Part shown: positions 1-7,265 of the stretch, one piece after another
Layout: each line of letters begins with the position of its first letter
How positions within the stretch are numbered: position 1 is the stretch's first letter
NCBI GenBank assembly: GCA_030635565.1
Contig: DAOVYP010000076.1
Span: 1 to 8,307, forward strand
Direction: 5' to 3'
DNA: 8,307 bases
From: Spirochaeta sp.
GTDB lineage: Bacteria; Spirochaetota; Spirochaetia; DSM-2461
Notes under the pieces: generated by a model
What the model was told of the DNA's origin: nothing
Databases searched by the model: none
The model's input: the letters and a program-made list of their open reading frames with translations, nothing else
Position numbers and translations under genes: made by a program

Positions 1-1980
1 GCACCAAACTTTGGAAGACTCTGTGTCAAGGGCCGGTATGGTACGGATTTCACCCATCATGCTTCAAGACTGAAATCACCACTTATCAGAAAGGATATTG
101 ATAAGGGCGTCAGGAAGCCCATTGGAACGGAGGGCTTCAGGGAGGCCTCCTGGGAGGAAGCCCTTGATCTGGCCGCAGGCAGGCTGGCAGACACATACGG
201 AAAATCAGGTGGAGACAGCTTTGGCACCTTCTGTTGTGCCAAGGCTGCAAACGAGGATAATTATATATTTCAGAAGTTTGCACGGAGTACTCTGAAGACC
301 AACAATGTCGATCATTGTGCCCGACTTTGTCATGCAGCCTCAGTAGCCGGTCTTCAAAAGGCGCTTGGTTCTTCGGCCATGTCCAATTCAATAGCGGAAA
401 TGAAAGATCTGGAAGTCTTCATTGTCACAGGATCAAACACGACAGAGACGCATCCTGTCATCAGTACTTTTTTCAGGGAAGCCGTTGTTAAGAATGGTGC
501 AAAGCTGATTGTCATCGATCCGCGAAAAATAGAGATGACTGATTTTGCGGTTCTACATCTTCAGCACAGGCCCGGAACAGATGTGGCTGTTTTCCAATCC
601 ATGGCACATGTCGTTCTGGAGGAGAAACTGTTTAACAGTGATTTCATCAATTCCAGAACTGAAGGATTTGATCACTATTCCAAAAGCCTGGACAAGTTCT
701 CACCGGAATGGGCGGAAAGCATTACGGGTGTTCCTTCAGGGGATATCAGAGAAGCCGCCAGGATATACGCGAATGCGGGAGCGGCGGCGTTTTACTGGGG
801 AATGGGAATAAGTCAAAGTGTTCATGGTACGGATAATACCCTGTCAATTGCAAACCTGGCCCTCCTCTGCGGTCATCTCGGACGACCTGGAACAGGGGTA
901 AACCCCTTGAGAGGGCAGAACAATGTTCAGGGTTGTTCCGATAGCGGGGGACTGCCTGCAGTTTACCCCGGCTATCAGAATGTCAGTGATAAAGAAATCA
1001 AGGCAAAATTTGAGGCTGAATGGAATACTGAGCTGAATGAAAATCCCGGTCTGACGACTATGGAGATGTCGGATGCGGCAGGAACAGGGCAGATAACAGA
1101 CTTCATTATACTGGGCGAAAACCCTCTTATGAGTGAGCCTGATCTTACAGCCGCCCGTCATCATTTCTCCAATCTCAAGAATGTCATTATAATCGATATC
1201 TTTTTCAATGAAACTGCGGAGTATGCGGATATTATTTTTCCAGCTGCATCATTTGCCGAGAAAGAAGGAACATTTACAAATAGTGACAGACGGGTTCAGC
1301 TGATACGTCCGGTCTTTGATCCTCCAGGTGATGCCCGGGAGGATTGGAAAATTATTCAGGACCTCGCACTGAGGGTTGAAGAAAAACTGGGACGAAAGAT
1401 CAGTTCCGGTTTCAATTTCTCCTCTTCCTCAGCCATCTGGGATGAAATGGCGGAACTGGTTCCTGAATTCGCGGGTATTACACACCAACGCCTCGAAAAA
1501 GAAGGTGGTGTTCATTGGCCCTGTCCGGGTAAAAATCATCCCGGGACACCCTATCTGTTTACAGATACATTTCCCCGGGGTAAAGGTCTCTTTCATATCC
1601 TTGATTTACGGTTGGAATCGGAGCAGATAACAGATGAATATCCCTACCTTCTATCTACAGGAAGGGTTATCTATCATAGGTTTGGTGATACAGAGAGCTG
1701 GAGGTCAGTACTGGATAAAATTTATCCGAATGCCACTGTGGAAATGCATCCTGAAGATGCGGCCAAAGAAGGTTTAAAATATGGAGAGACTGTCAGAGTA
1801 TCTTCAGCCAGGGGATCTATATCCGTGGAGCTCAGGGTATCGGAGCGTTCTCCCAGAGGAGTTCTGTTTATTCCTATTCACTTTGCGGAAGCCGCTGTTA
1901 ATGAGCTTACCCATGATCTGAGAGATCCGGTTGCAAAGATACCGGATTATAAAATCAGTGCAGTGAGAATTACCCGATAA
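1..1980 (+). CDS. fdhA: Formate dehydrogenase alpha subunit, Cys form (5'-partial)
   Basis: The frame is open from base 1 to a TAA at 1978-1980 (659 visible residues), so the true start lies outside the window. The product is a molybdopterin (bis-MGD) oxidoreductase that oxidises formate to CO2 or runs in reverse. The visible part begins at the last Cys of the N-terminal 4Fe-4S site (LCVKGRYG, Cys8), with the conserved Lys10 two residues on. The metal-ligand motif CARLCH places Cys110 where E. coli FdhF has Sec140, followed by the conserved His111. PLRGQNNVQG (Arg304) matches the family's active-site Arg. The C-terminal third is the dinucleotide-binding domain, from about YPYLLSTGRV to the end, with the DPVAKIPDYK ending typical of FDH alpha chains. 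Any extra N-terminal ferredoxin-like domains, and so the subtype (NAD-linked, ferredoxin-linked or hydrogenase-linked), cannot be seen. It converges on cobC with 22 bases between stops. The symbol fdhF is equally usable. Confidence 0.95.
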   Translation, partial: APNFGRLCVKGRYGTDFTHHASRLKSPLIRKDIDKGVRKPIGTEGFREASWEEALDLAAGRLADTYGKSGGDSFGTFCCAKAANEDNYIFQKFARSTLKTNNVDHCARLCHAASVAGLQKALGSSAMSNSIAEMKDLEVFIVTGSNTTETHPVISTFFREAVVKNGAKLIVIDPRKIEMTDFAVLHLQHRPGTDVAVFQSMAHVVLEEKLFNSDFINSRTEGFDHYSKSLDKFSPEWAESITGVPSGDIREAARIYANAGAAAFYWGMGISQSVHGTDNTLSIANLALLCGHLGRPGTGVNPLRGQNNVQGCSDSGGLPAVYPGYQNVSDKEIKAKFEAEWNTELNENPGLTTMEMSDAAGTGQITDFIILGENPLMSEPDLTAARHHFSNLKNVIIIDIFFNETAEYADIIFPAASFAEKEGTFTNSDRRVQLIRPVFDPPGDAREDWKIIQDLALRVEEKLGRKISSGFNFSSSSAIWDEMAELVPEFAGITHQRLEKEGGVHWPCPGKNHPGTPYLFTDTFPRGKGLFHILDLRLESEQITDEYPYLLSTGRVIYHRFGDTESWRSVLDKIYPNATVEMHPEDAAKEGLKYGETVRVSSARGSISVELRVSERSPRGVLFIPIHFAEAAVNELTHDLRDPVAKIPDYKISAVRITR

Positions 1981-2002
1981 TTGATCTCCGGCGTGCTCAG
2001 CC

Positions 2003-2602
2003 CTATACCAGCGGGACGTTCCACTGAAGCAGCTCCAGAGCTCCATGGGGCTGGCGCCGGAAGCGGCAGAGACATGCGTAATCGATGCCCACGCTCCAGA
2101 AGGCCGAGGGTTCGAGGAACAGGACATGCCCCAGTATGGATCTGATAGGTCCGCCATGGGAGGCGATGAGTATTTTCCCGCCGTGGAAATCTCTCAGAAT
2201 ATCGTTCAGGGAAGCGATCACCCGTTCCTGCAGTAATTTCAGGGTCTCTCCCCCGGGAGGCGGGATTTTCCAGGGATTGTCCAGCCAGGAAAGCCAGATT
2301 TCAGAATCCCTTTTTTCGATTTCCTTCCATCCGAGACCTTCCCATTCCCCGAAATCCATCTCTGCCAGGCCTTCCGAGACGATCACATCGAGTCCGGACT
2401 TCCGGGCCGTCGGAGCGATTGTTTCACCGGCTCTTTTAAGCGGGCTTGAATAAAGCCTGTCCGGTTTTTCCTTCAAAATAACCGAGGAAATATCCTCGGC
2501 ATCCCGCAGTCCTCGAGGGCTCAAGTCCGGGTCGCTCCCCCTTCCGATATACAAACCGGCAGATTCCGGTTCGGCATGGCGCAGAAGGAGTACCTCAGTC
2601 AC
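2003..2602 (-). CDS. cobC: Alpha-ribazole phosphatase (histidine phosphatase family)
   Basis: This 199-residue protein belongs to the phosphoglycerate-mutase-like histidine phosphatases. It shows LRHAEP (Arg8, and His9 as the phosphorylated residue), SSPLKRA (Arg57), EMDFGEWEG (Glu81 as probable acid) and ASHGGPIR (His149). The EMDFGEWEG and PPPGGET segments are typical of CobC, which removes the 5' phosphate from alpha-ribazole-phosphate or from adenosylcobalamin-5'-phosphate. The specific call is supported by context, because it is the last gene of cobT-cobS-cobC. The start is GTG at 2602-2600, sharing 4 bases with the cobS stop, which implies translational coupling. No clear Shine-Dalgarno sequence stands directly before it. 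By sequence alone a general phosphatase of this family would also be possible. Confidence 0.9.
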   Translation of the reverse strand: MTEVLLLRHAEPESAGLYIGRGSDPDLSPRGLRDAEDISSVILKEKPDRLYSSPLKRAGETIAPTARKSGLDVIVSEGLAEMDFGEWEGLGWKEIEKRDSEIWLSWLDNPWKIPPPGGETLKLLQERVIASLNDILRDFHGGKILIASHGGPIRSILGHVLFLEPSAFWSVGIDYACLCRFRRQPHGALELLQWNVPLV

Positions 2603-3414
2603 GTTATCAGGCTCATAAGTCCCGGCGAGGACAGATCGAAACGCATAATCAGAAGAACACCAAACAGTACCAGCAGGTCGCCGGTTTCAATCAGGGCACC
2701 GTAGACATCTCCGGTCAGCCCTCCCAGCCGCCGGGAGATTCCTGCGGCCATGCCGATGATGCAAAGTGTTACTGCCGCGGTGAGAACAAAACCGGAGACT
2801 CCGTAAAAGAAAGCGGTGATGAAGAGAACTGAAAGGATTGACGAAATGATGGCGGCAGGACTTGCTGAGGCGCGGTTTCTGTCTCCCATGCCCCCGGGTC
2901 TGGCCGAGGGGAATAAACGCATCATCAGAGGTATTATACCACGGGAAAGTGCGGGAGCTGAAATTAAGGGATAGAAGAGCGCCAGACTGAAACGGCCGGA
3001 TGAAGAAACCGGATTCGCGGCGAAACCCTGCGATGATATCAGTTCGGCGATTACCGTTATTTGAAGGGCAACCATCAGCAGAAGGGCCAGGGCGCCAAAG
3101 GATCCCAGACGGCTGTCGGCCATGATGGTTAAACGTTTATCCCGATCCCGTCCGCCGCCCAGCCCGTCGGCAAGGTCGGCCAGCCCATCCATGTGCAGCC
3201 CGCCGGTGATTCCTACGCGGACGGCAACGGCAATCACCGCTGTTCCCGCCGCACCGAAGATCCATCCTCCCGCCCAGGCGGCAGCGGCGGCGATGATTCC
3301 CAGAATCAGGCCGGCCCAGGGATAGACAGCGAGAACACGGGAAACCTTTTTCGGGGACCGGCCGGGCACGGGAATGACGGACAGGAAGCGCAGGGCCTCT
3401 GCCAGAGCTCTCAT
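2599..3414 (-). CDS. cobS: Adenosylcobinamide-GDP ribazoletransferase (cobalamin synthase)
   Basis: This 271-residue polytopic membrane protein has the CobS signature. GGLHMDGLADLADGLGGG (residues 71-88) supplies the acidic, probably metal-binding residues. KRLTIMADSRLGSFG (93-107) matches the conserved DsriGsfG stretch, and GGLTGDVYGALIE (231-243) the C-terminal conserved block. Several long hydrophobic segments (about 28-48, 55-70, 108-125, 186-226 and 245-257) fit an inner-membrane enzyme. It joins adenosylcobinamide-GDP with alpha-ribazole or its phosphate to give adenosylcobalamin or its 5' phosphate, so it needs the products of CobU and CobT. The ATG at 3414 overlaps the cobT stop by 4 bases and has an AGGA six bases upstream, inside the cobT end. 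Confidence 0.97.
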   Translation of the reverse strand: MRALAEALRFLSVIPVPGRSPKKVSRVLAVYPWAGLILGIIAAAAAWAGGWIFGAAGTAVIAVAVRVGITGGLHMDGLADLADGLGGGRDRDKRLTIMADSRLGSFGALALLLMVALQITVIAELISSQGFAANPVSSSGRFSLALFYPLISAPALSRGIIPLMMRLFPSARPGGMGDRNRASASPAAIISSILSVLFITAFFYGVSGFVLTAAVTLCIIGMAAGISRRLGGLTGDVYGALIETGDLLVLFGVLLIMRFDLSSPGLMSLIT

Positions 3415-4499
3415 GAGGGGTCCTGCAGTTTTATCATTTCTTCAGCCAGTGTTCCCATTTCGCTCAGGAGGGCCGCACCGGCCTCCACCAGGGGCATCAC
3501 CGCGGCGGCGCCGGTACCTTCTCCCAGCCGGAATCCCAGATCCAGAACCGGTTTGAGTTCCAGCTTCGCCGCCATGGCCCGATGACCCGGCTCGGCGGAC
3601 AGGTGGCTCAGTATCATCCTCTCCCTGATTTCCGGGACCATGGCGAATGAGGTGAGAGCCGCGGCGCCGCTGATGAACCCGTCGATGAGAACCAGGGCTC
3701 CATCGGCCGCGGCGGCGAGCATGGCACCGCACATGGCGGCGATTTCCAGTCCCCCCAGGTTGGCCATGACGCCAATCGGATCGGCAGTATCCGGCTGGTG
3801 CAGCTCGATGGCTTCCTTTATAACCATTATTTTCTTTTTCAGGCTCGCATCCCCGATACCGGTACCTCCCCCGGTGACGGTGGCCGGATCCCGGCCGGTG
3901 AAGACGGCGGTGAGGGCGGCGGCGGGAGTCGTATTGCCGATGCCCATCTCGCCGACACCGACGATTTTCGCTCCGGTTTCAGTGATGGCATCCCGGGCGG
4001 TTTCGATACCGGCGGCCATGGCCAGCAGGGCCTCATCCCGGCTCATCGCCGCCTCAACGCGTATGTTGCCTGTTCCCTTTCTGATACGGCGGACGATTAG
4101 ATCCTCGGGTTCTTCATAAGGGGTGGCGACCCCGACGTCGATGACTCTGATGACGGAACCGGCTTTTGCGGCCAGTACGTTGATTCCCGCCTTGCCGGCG
4201 CAGAACGCTTTGGTCATGACGGCGCTCACGAAAGGAGGGGAGGCGCTCACACCTTCGGTTGTAACACCGTGATCCCCGGCATAGATGAGGGACAGTTTTG
4301 AATCGGTGACGGGGCGATCTGTTCCCTGAATACCGGCCAGTCTGATTCCCAGCTCTTCCAGACGGCCCAGGGATCCCGGGGGTTTGAGCAGGGCGTCCAT
4401 GCGTTCGGCAGCTGCCTGAAGGGCATTGCCGTCCAGGGGTTTTATCGTGGCTATGGTATCGTTGATGAGTTTTTCGGCATTTTTTGGTGTCAAAGCCAT
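3411..4499 (-). CDS. cobT: Nicotinate-nucleotide-dimethylbenzimidazole phosphoribosyltransferase
   Basis: This 362-residue protein has normal CobT length and motifs in order: KPPGSLGRLE (39-48), AGDHGV (74-79), GEMGIGNTT (183-191), GRDPATVTGGGTGI (about 202-215), LIDGFISGAAAL, LSHLSAEPGH, and RLGEGTGA near the C-terminus, whose Glu327 corresponds to the catalytic Glu317 of Salmonella CobT. It moves phosphoribose from nicotinate mononucleotide to the lower-ligand base (typically 5,6-dimethylbenzimidazole), giving alpha-ribazole-phosphate for CobS. The ATG start fits the usual N-terminus; it lies inside the last 10 bases of the upstream ATPase gene, and only a weak AGGA sits about 12 bases upstream. 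No B12 riboswitch is visible before it. Its base composition is clearly richer in G+C than the ATPase gene it abuts. Confidence 0.97.
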   Translation of the reverse strand: MALTPKNAEKLINDTIATIKPLDGNALQAAAERMDALLKPPGSLGRLEELGIRLAGIQGTDRPVTDSKLSLIYAGDHGVTTEGVSASPPFVSAVMTKAFCAGKAGINVLAAKAGSVIRVIDVGVATPYEEPEDLIVRRIRKGTGNIRVEAAMSRDEALLAMAAGIETARDAITETGAKIVGVGEMGIGNTTPAAALTAVFTGRDPATVTGGGTGIGDASLKKKIMVIKEAIELHQPDTADPIGVMANLGGLEIAAMCGAMLAAAADGALVLIDGFISGAAALTSFAMVPEIRERMILSHLSAEPGHRAMAAKLELKPVLDLGFRLGEGTGAAAVMPLVEAGAALLSEMGTLAEEMIKLQDPS

Positions 4500-5812
4500 T
4501 GGCTTTGCGAATCCTGAAGTTCCAGCAGAAATTGCCAGACCGGTACAATTTGTATGACTCCGGATTTTGTTTCAACTCGCTCCGACTCATTTCTGGTTAT
4601 TATCAGGGATTTATTGAGTTTCTGCTCAGGCATGGCTTCAACCAGGGCTGCAATTTCTCGTATACGGGTATTTTCATCGGCCATGGTTTCACAGACTTGA
4701 ACAAGCAGCTTCTCCTTGCGGTTGAGCATGACAATAAAATCGATTTCCTTTCCGGTTTTCGTTTTGTAGTAGAAAATATCACTCATCTTACGGCGAAGTT
4801 CGATAAAGACCAGGTTTTCCAACAGGTGACCGGAGTTAACGAGAATTCCGGAAGATACAGAATTAACCATTGCATGGTCGATGCAATAAATCTTCTTGGG
4901 ATTGGCATTACTACGGGTGATGGATGAATCAAAGAGACGGACGGAAAAAAGAAAGTAGCTATCTTCAAGCCATTCCAAATACTGTGAGACAGTTGATTTT
5001 TGAAGTTTGTGATTCAGGGATTTCAGGTAACCAAAGAGTCTATTGACTGTATAGAGTAATCCTGCGCTGTCGATCAGTTTATACACAAGATCTCTGAGGG
5101 CCCTGGGATGTGAAATATCATGCCGGTCAATAACATCTCGAAAGATAATTGTTTGAAGGTACTCCTGATGAATTTTAATGCGCAGGGTATCGGGCGAGTT
5201 AACCACTTCCGGGAAACCGCCACATTCCCAGAATTCACTGAACGCGTTTTGTACAAAACCCCTCTTTTTTGATGAAAGGGGAAGAGTTGCATCCATCTTT
5301 TTGTATTTGAGAAATTCTTCAAAGGAAAACGGAAATATCTCCCATGAAAGAGAACGACCACGCATTTGTGTTGCGATTTCTCTGGAAAGCATACTGGCTG
5401 AAGACCCTGTGATGTAAATCTCACATTTTTCCAGACGCATAATTCGTTCAATAAACAGTTCCCATCCTGGAATTGATTGTATTTCATCGAAAAAGAAGAA
5501 GACCGTTTCTGTATTCCTCTTTTCAGGGAAAAGTGAATAATAAGCATCAATAACAACACCAGGACCGTATTCACGGAGCAGGTGGAGGCGATCATCAAAG
5601 AAGTTGATATGGACGATATTTTCTCTTTGAATACCTCTCTTCTCAAGACCGGTAATGATTTGATGCATGAATGTGGATTTCCCGCTTCGTCTGACTCCCA
5701 TGCAAATAGTGGCTTTTCCTGGGTCTGTTTCAATATGCAGTTTTCTCAAGATACCGATAAATAGGGGAGCCTCCTGGCTATCAAGAATTATCTCTTTCAA
5801 TACATCTATCAT
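4490..5812 (-). CDS. AAA family ATPase with C-terminal DUF4143 domain
   Basis: This 440-residue protein belongs to the large AAA_14/DUF4143 ATPase group. It has a Walker A motif GVRRSGKST (39-47), a Walker B VFFFFDEIQ (about 104-112), a sensor-like ITGSSA (134-139), and the group's RGRSLSWEIFPFSFEEFL block (151-168). The C-terminal half is DUF4143-like and ends in a nuclease-fold-like stretch, FIELRRK then IFYYKTKTGKEIDFIV. Members are widespread and often occur in many copies per genome; their cellular role is mostly unknown, and whether this one cleaves DNA is not established. The ATG at 5812 has AGGGG six bases upstream. It is A+T-richer than the cob genes downstream and has no known role in B12 synthesis, so it looks acquired. 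Its stop lies 10 bases inside cobT, so cobT probably depends partly on its transcript. Confidence 0.93.
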   Translation of the reverse strand: MIDVLKEIILDSQEAPLFIGILRKLHIETDPGKATICMGVRRSGKSTFMHQIITGLEKRGIQRENIVHINFFDDRLHLLREYGPGVVIDAYYSLFPEKRNTETVFFFFDEIQSIPGWELFIERIMRLEKCEIYITGSSASMLSREIATQMRGRSLSWEIFPFSFEEFLKYKKMDATLPLSSKKRGFVQNAFSEFWECGGFPEVVNSPDTLRIKIHQEYLQTIIFRDVIDRHDISHPRALRDLVYKLIDSAGLLYTVNRLFGYLKSLNHKLQKSTVSQYLEWLEDSYFLFSVRLFDSSITRSNANPKKIYCIDHAMVNSVSSGILVNSGHLLENLVFIELRRKMSDIFYYKTKTGKEIDFIVMLNRKEKLLVQVCETMADENTRIREIAALVEAMPEQKLNKSLIITRNESERVETKSGVIQIVPVWQFLLELQDSQSQWL

Positions 5813-5847
5813 ATGCCGCCCCTGGTGTTGAGATCTTCAACTCTCGC

Positions 5848-5876
5848 AGCATACCATGAAACTGGATGGAAAACAA
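5848..5876 (-). promoter_or_regulatory. Candidate sigma70-type promoter for the ATPase (and cobTSC)
   Basis: On the minus strand TTGTTT (5876-5871) and TATGCT (5853-5848) are separated by exactly 17 bases. Each matches the consensus at 4 of 6 positions. Transcription would start near 5841, leaving a leader of about 28 bases before the ATG at 5812. Its -35 box overlaps one arm of the 9-base inverted repeat at 5875-5900, a typical place for a repressor. This is a pattern match only; no other evidence for activity. Confidence 0.4.
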
Positions 5877-5900
5877 TCCGATTTCGATGCCAATCGGATT
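5875..5900. repeat. Perfect 9-base inverted repeat in the divergent intergenic region
   Basis: AATCCGATT (5875-5883) and AATCGGATT (5892-5900) are exact reverse complements around an 8-base centre. No T-run follows on the plus strand, and only GTTTTCC on the minus strand, so a terminator is unlikely. The position, overlapping the -35 box of the candidate ATPase promoter and between two divergent genes, suits an operator. The binding protein is unknown. Confidence 0.45.
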
Positions 5901-5908
5901 GAATTAAT

Positions 5909-5990
5909 CCCGATCGTCGGGTGGGCTGCGATAGAGGTTTTGAGATTGCGCCACGAGTGATCCTTCGCGGATACCACGTCCGTGATCACT
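5909..5990. repeat. Further inverted repeats upstream of the lipoprotein gene
   Basis: CCCGA (5909-5913) pairs with TCGGG (5917-5921) around 3 bases. AGTGATC (5956-5962) pairs with GATCACT (5984-5990), and the second arm lies inside the 8-base palindrome GTGATCAC (5982-5989), directly against the ribosome binding site at 5991. The larger pair could fold in the mRNA leader or form part of a protein site. No clear -35/-10 pair for the plus-strand gene could be picked out. Confidence 0.3.
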
Positions 5991-5995
5991 GGAGG
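5991..5995 (+). promoter_or_regulatory. Ribosome binding site fixing the lipoprotein start
   Basis: GGAGG lies six bases before the ATG at 6002. This, with the signal peptide beginning right at that ATG, decides in favour of 6002 over the in-frame GTG at 5921, which would add 27 residues with no signal-peptide character. Confidence 0.75.
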
Positions 5996-6001
5996 TCAAT
6001 T

Positions 6002-6832
6002 ATGGAAAAATTTAGAAAAGGATGTCTCCTCGTCTGCCTGGCGGCTCTCATCATGATTTTCTCATTCTCGTGTTCGCTGGGGATACAGGGCGTCTCATCG
6101 GATACGGGTATCAGCCTCTTCATCGGCTCGGACGTCATATCGCGGCTCCTTACGGTGGTCGAATACGACGTAACGACGCTGGACATTGCCATCAAACACG
6201 GCGAAACGGTGATCTACACGTTCACCTGGGATCCATCCCGCGGTAGACAACGGATCTTCATACCGATACTCAACGTCGGCAATTTCGACATCGACGTCAC
6301 CCACAACGGCGTCAAAGACGGCGAGGAAATATCGATTACCGAGACAGCGAAATTCCGGATGGACTTCGGGATTATCACAATCATCAGGATCATCCCCGGG
6401 ATGGTCGGCGTTGTCGATATCGATCCTGGTGAGGAACCGGGCGGACCTTGCGATGATTTTATCGCTGCGTGGTCCGGAGAAGTGTTTGTACCGGACTTCA
6501 GCGGTGGAGATCCCTACCTGGTTGATATGGACTTCAACGTCCTTGACTCTGTCGGTATCGGGATGGTCTCCCGCATTCCCGGAACCGGGACGATTGATGA
6601 AAACTTTTCGTATAAAGGTACATGGACCTGTGCAGGAGAGTACATCACCGGTTTGTGGACCGATGCATGGTCAACCGAACTTAACGACTGGGTCATTATA
6701 CCGTGGGGTCCCCCCATCAATTGGTCGGCGACTTATTCAGTCGATTGTGACCTTTTAACGATCAATGTCGACTTCGCGGGAAATGAACCGCCTATCCCTA
6801 TGTTGACGTGGGAATTTATCCGAGCGTTTTAG
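6002..6832 (+). CDS. Putative secreted lipoprotein, unknown function
   Basis: The protein has 276 residues from ATG 6002. Basic residues (KFRK) are followed by a hydrophobic stretch (9-22) and Cys24 in FSFSC, then small residues. The lipobox is loose, as is common in spirochaetes, so lipidation at Cys24 is likely but not certain. The mature part is acidic, rich in Asp, Gly and Trp and in alternating hydrophobic residues, suggesting a beta-rich fold. It has a Pro/Gly-rich linker near DPGEEPGGPCDD and a Trp-rich C-terminal domain ending in TWEFIRAF. I recognise no named family or catalytic motif. It runs opposite to every neighbouring gene, and a fragment of a related C-terminus follows in the same frame. 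It probably sits in the envelope facing the periplasm or outside. Confidence 0.8.
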   Translation: MEKFRKGCLLVCLAALIMIFSFSCSLGIQGVSSDTGISLFIGSDVISRLLTVVEYDVTTLDIAIKHGETVIYTFTWDPSRGRQRIFIPILNVGNFDIDVTHNGVKDGEEISITETAKFRMDFGIITIIRIIPGMVGVVDIDPGEEPGGPCDDFIAAWSGEVFVPDFSGGDPYLVDMDFNVLDSVGIGMVSRIPGTGTIDENFSYKGTWTCAGEYITGLWTDAWSTELNDWVIIPWGPPINWSATYSVDCDLLTINVDFAGNEPPIPMLTWEFIRAF

Positions 6833-6844
6833 ATGAGTTTCTGA

Positions 6845-7009
6845 GAGTGCAAATACTACGAAAACGATTGGCACTTGCAGGATCCCCCCGAAGATTGGGA
6901 CGTTTATATGGAGGTAGTCGACTCCGGCAACATCACGCTTATGACAATCGATTTGGACGGAGACGGTATCCCGGAAACCGAGTGGACGCTCTATGCTCTG
7001 GCGCCGTGA
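6845..7009 (+). pseudogene. Remnant of a second lipoprotein C-terminus
   Basis: After the lipoprotein stop (TAG 6830-6832) and a second in-frame stop (TGA 6842-6844), the same frame stays open for 54 codons to a TGA at 7007-7009. The translation looks like real protein and resembles the end of the upstream gene. Both share DW, then PP, two residues, W, then a V, a hydrophobic/LT stretch, a D-rich turn (here DLDGDGIPE) and a final W and A. There is no ribosome site or signal peptide; the only in-frame ATG is at 6908. Most likely it is the tail of a tandem paralogue that lost its front part, or a former extension cut off by stop codons. DLDGDGIPE resembles a calcium-binding loop. Confidence 0.5.
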
Positions 7010-7265
7010 CTTTGCCGAAGCGGTAAAAAGAAAAGAAAGTATCTGTATCAATCGTCGGGGGCGGTTCTTGTTGTCGCGGCACTTGCAGCCGCCTCCCGGT
7101 AAAAACCATGGCGATCCCGGTTTCATCACAGGCGGCGATGGAGTCGGCATCCCGTTTGAAGCCCTCGGGCAAGTGATAGTGTTTCAGGATCGCTTCGCAG
7201 CATTCATCGTCGGTTCGGCAATACCCATGCTCCTCGATTATGGTGATCACCTTCATCACCGGCAA
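6939..7265 (-). CDS. Unrecognised reading frame, probably a gene fragment
   Basis: The minus-strand frame runs from a TTG at 7265 (first ATG at 7256) to a stop at 6939. About residues 4-58 (from MKVITIIEEHG to MVFTGRR) look coding: codons end mostly in G or C, and the residue mix is that of a folded protein, with a cluster of Cys (YCRTDDECCE). The remainder is low-complexity and runs antisense across the lipoprotein remnant, so the original protein probably ended or was broken near 7090. No Shine-Dalgarno site precedes it, and the frame continues open upstream of the start without a better start codon. I do not recognise the family. It could be the truncated N-terminus or middle of a gene carried on the accessory DNA. 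Confidence 0.25.
   Translation of the reverse strand: MPVMKVITIIEEHGYCRTDDECCEAILKHYHLPEGFKRDADSIAACDETGIAMVFTGRRLQVPRQQEPPPTIDTDTFFSFYRFGKVTAPEHRASTRFPGYRLRPNRLS

Noticed and set aside
379..1980. The ATG at 379 as the start of the first gene
   Set aside because: The frame is open from base 1 and residues 1-126 contain essential FDH motifs (LCVKGRYG, CARLCH), so 379 is internal.
1981..2002. Bidirectional terminator between the convergent fdhA and cobC
   Set aside because: Only 22 bases separate the stops, and no GC-rich hairpin with a T-run is visible on either strand.
3640..4119. Long plus-strand open frames opposite cobT and cobS
   Set aside because: They are antisense shadows of G+C-rich genes, with Ala/Pro/Ser-rich translations and no start context.
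5921..6001. GTG at 5921 as the lipoprotein start
   Set aside because: It would put 27 residues before the signal peptide; ATG 6002 has GGAGG at the right distance and begins the signal peptide.
5813..6001. Cobalamin riboswitch upstream of the ATPase/cobT group
   Set aside because: No GCCACTG B12 box or extended riboswitch-like leader is seen; the leader predicted from the candidate promoter is only about 28 bases.
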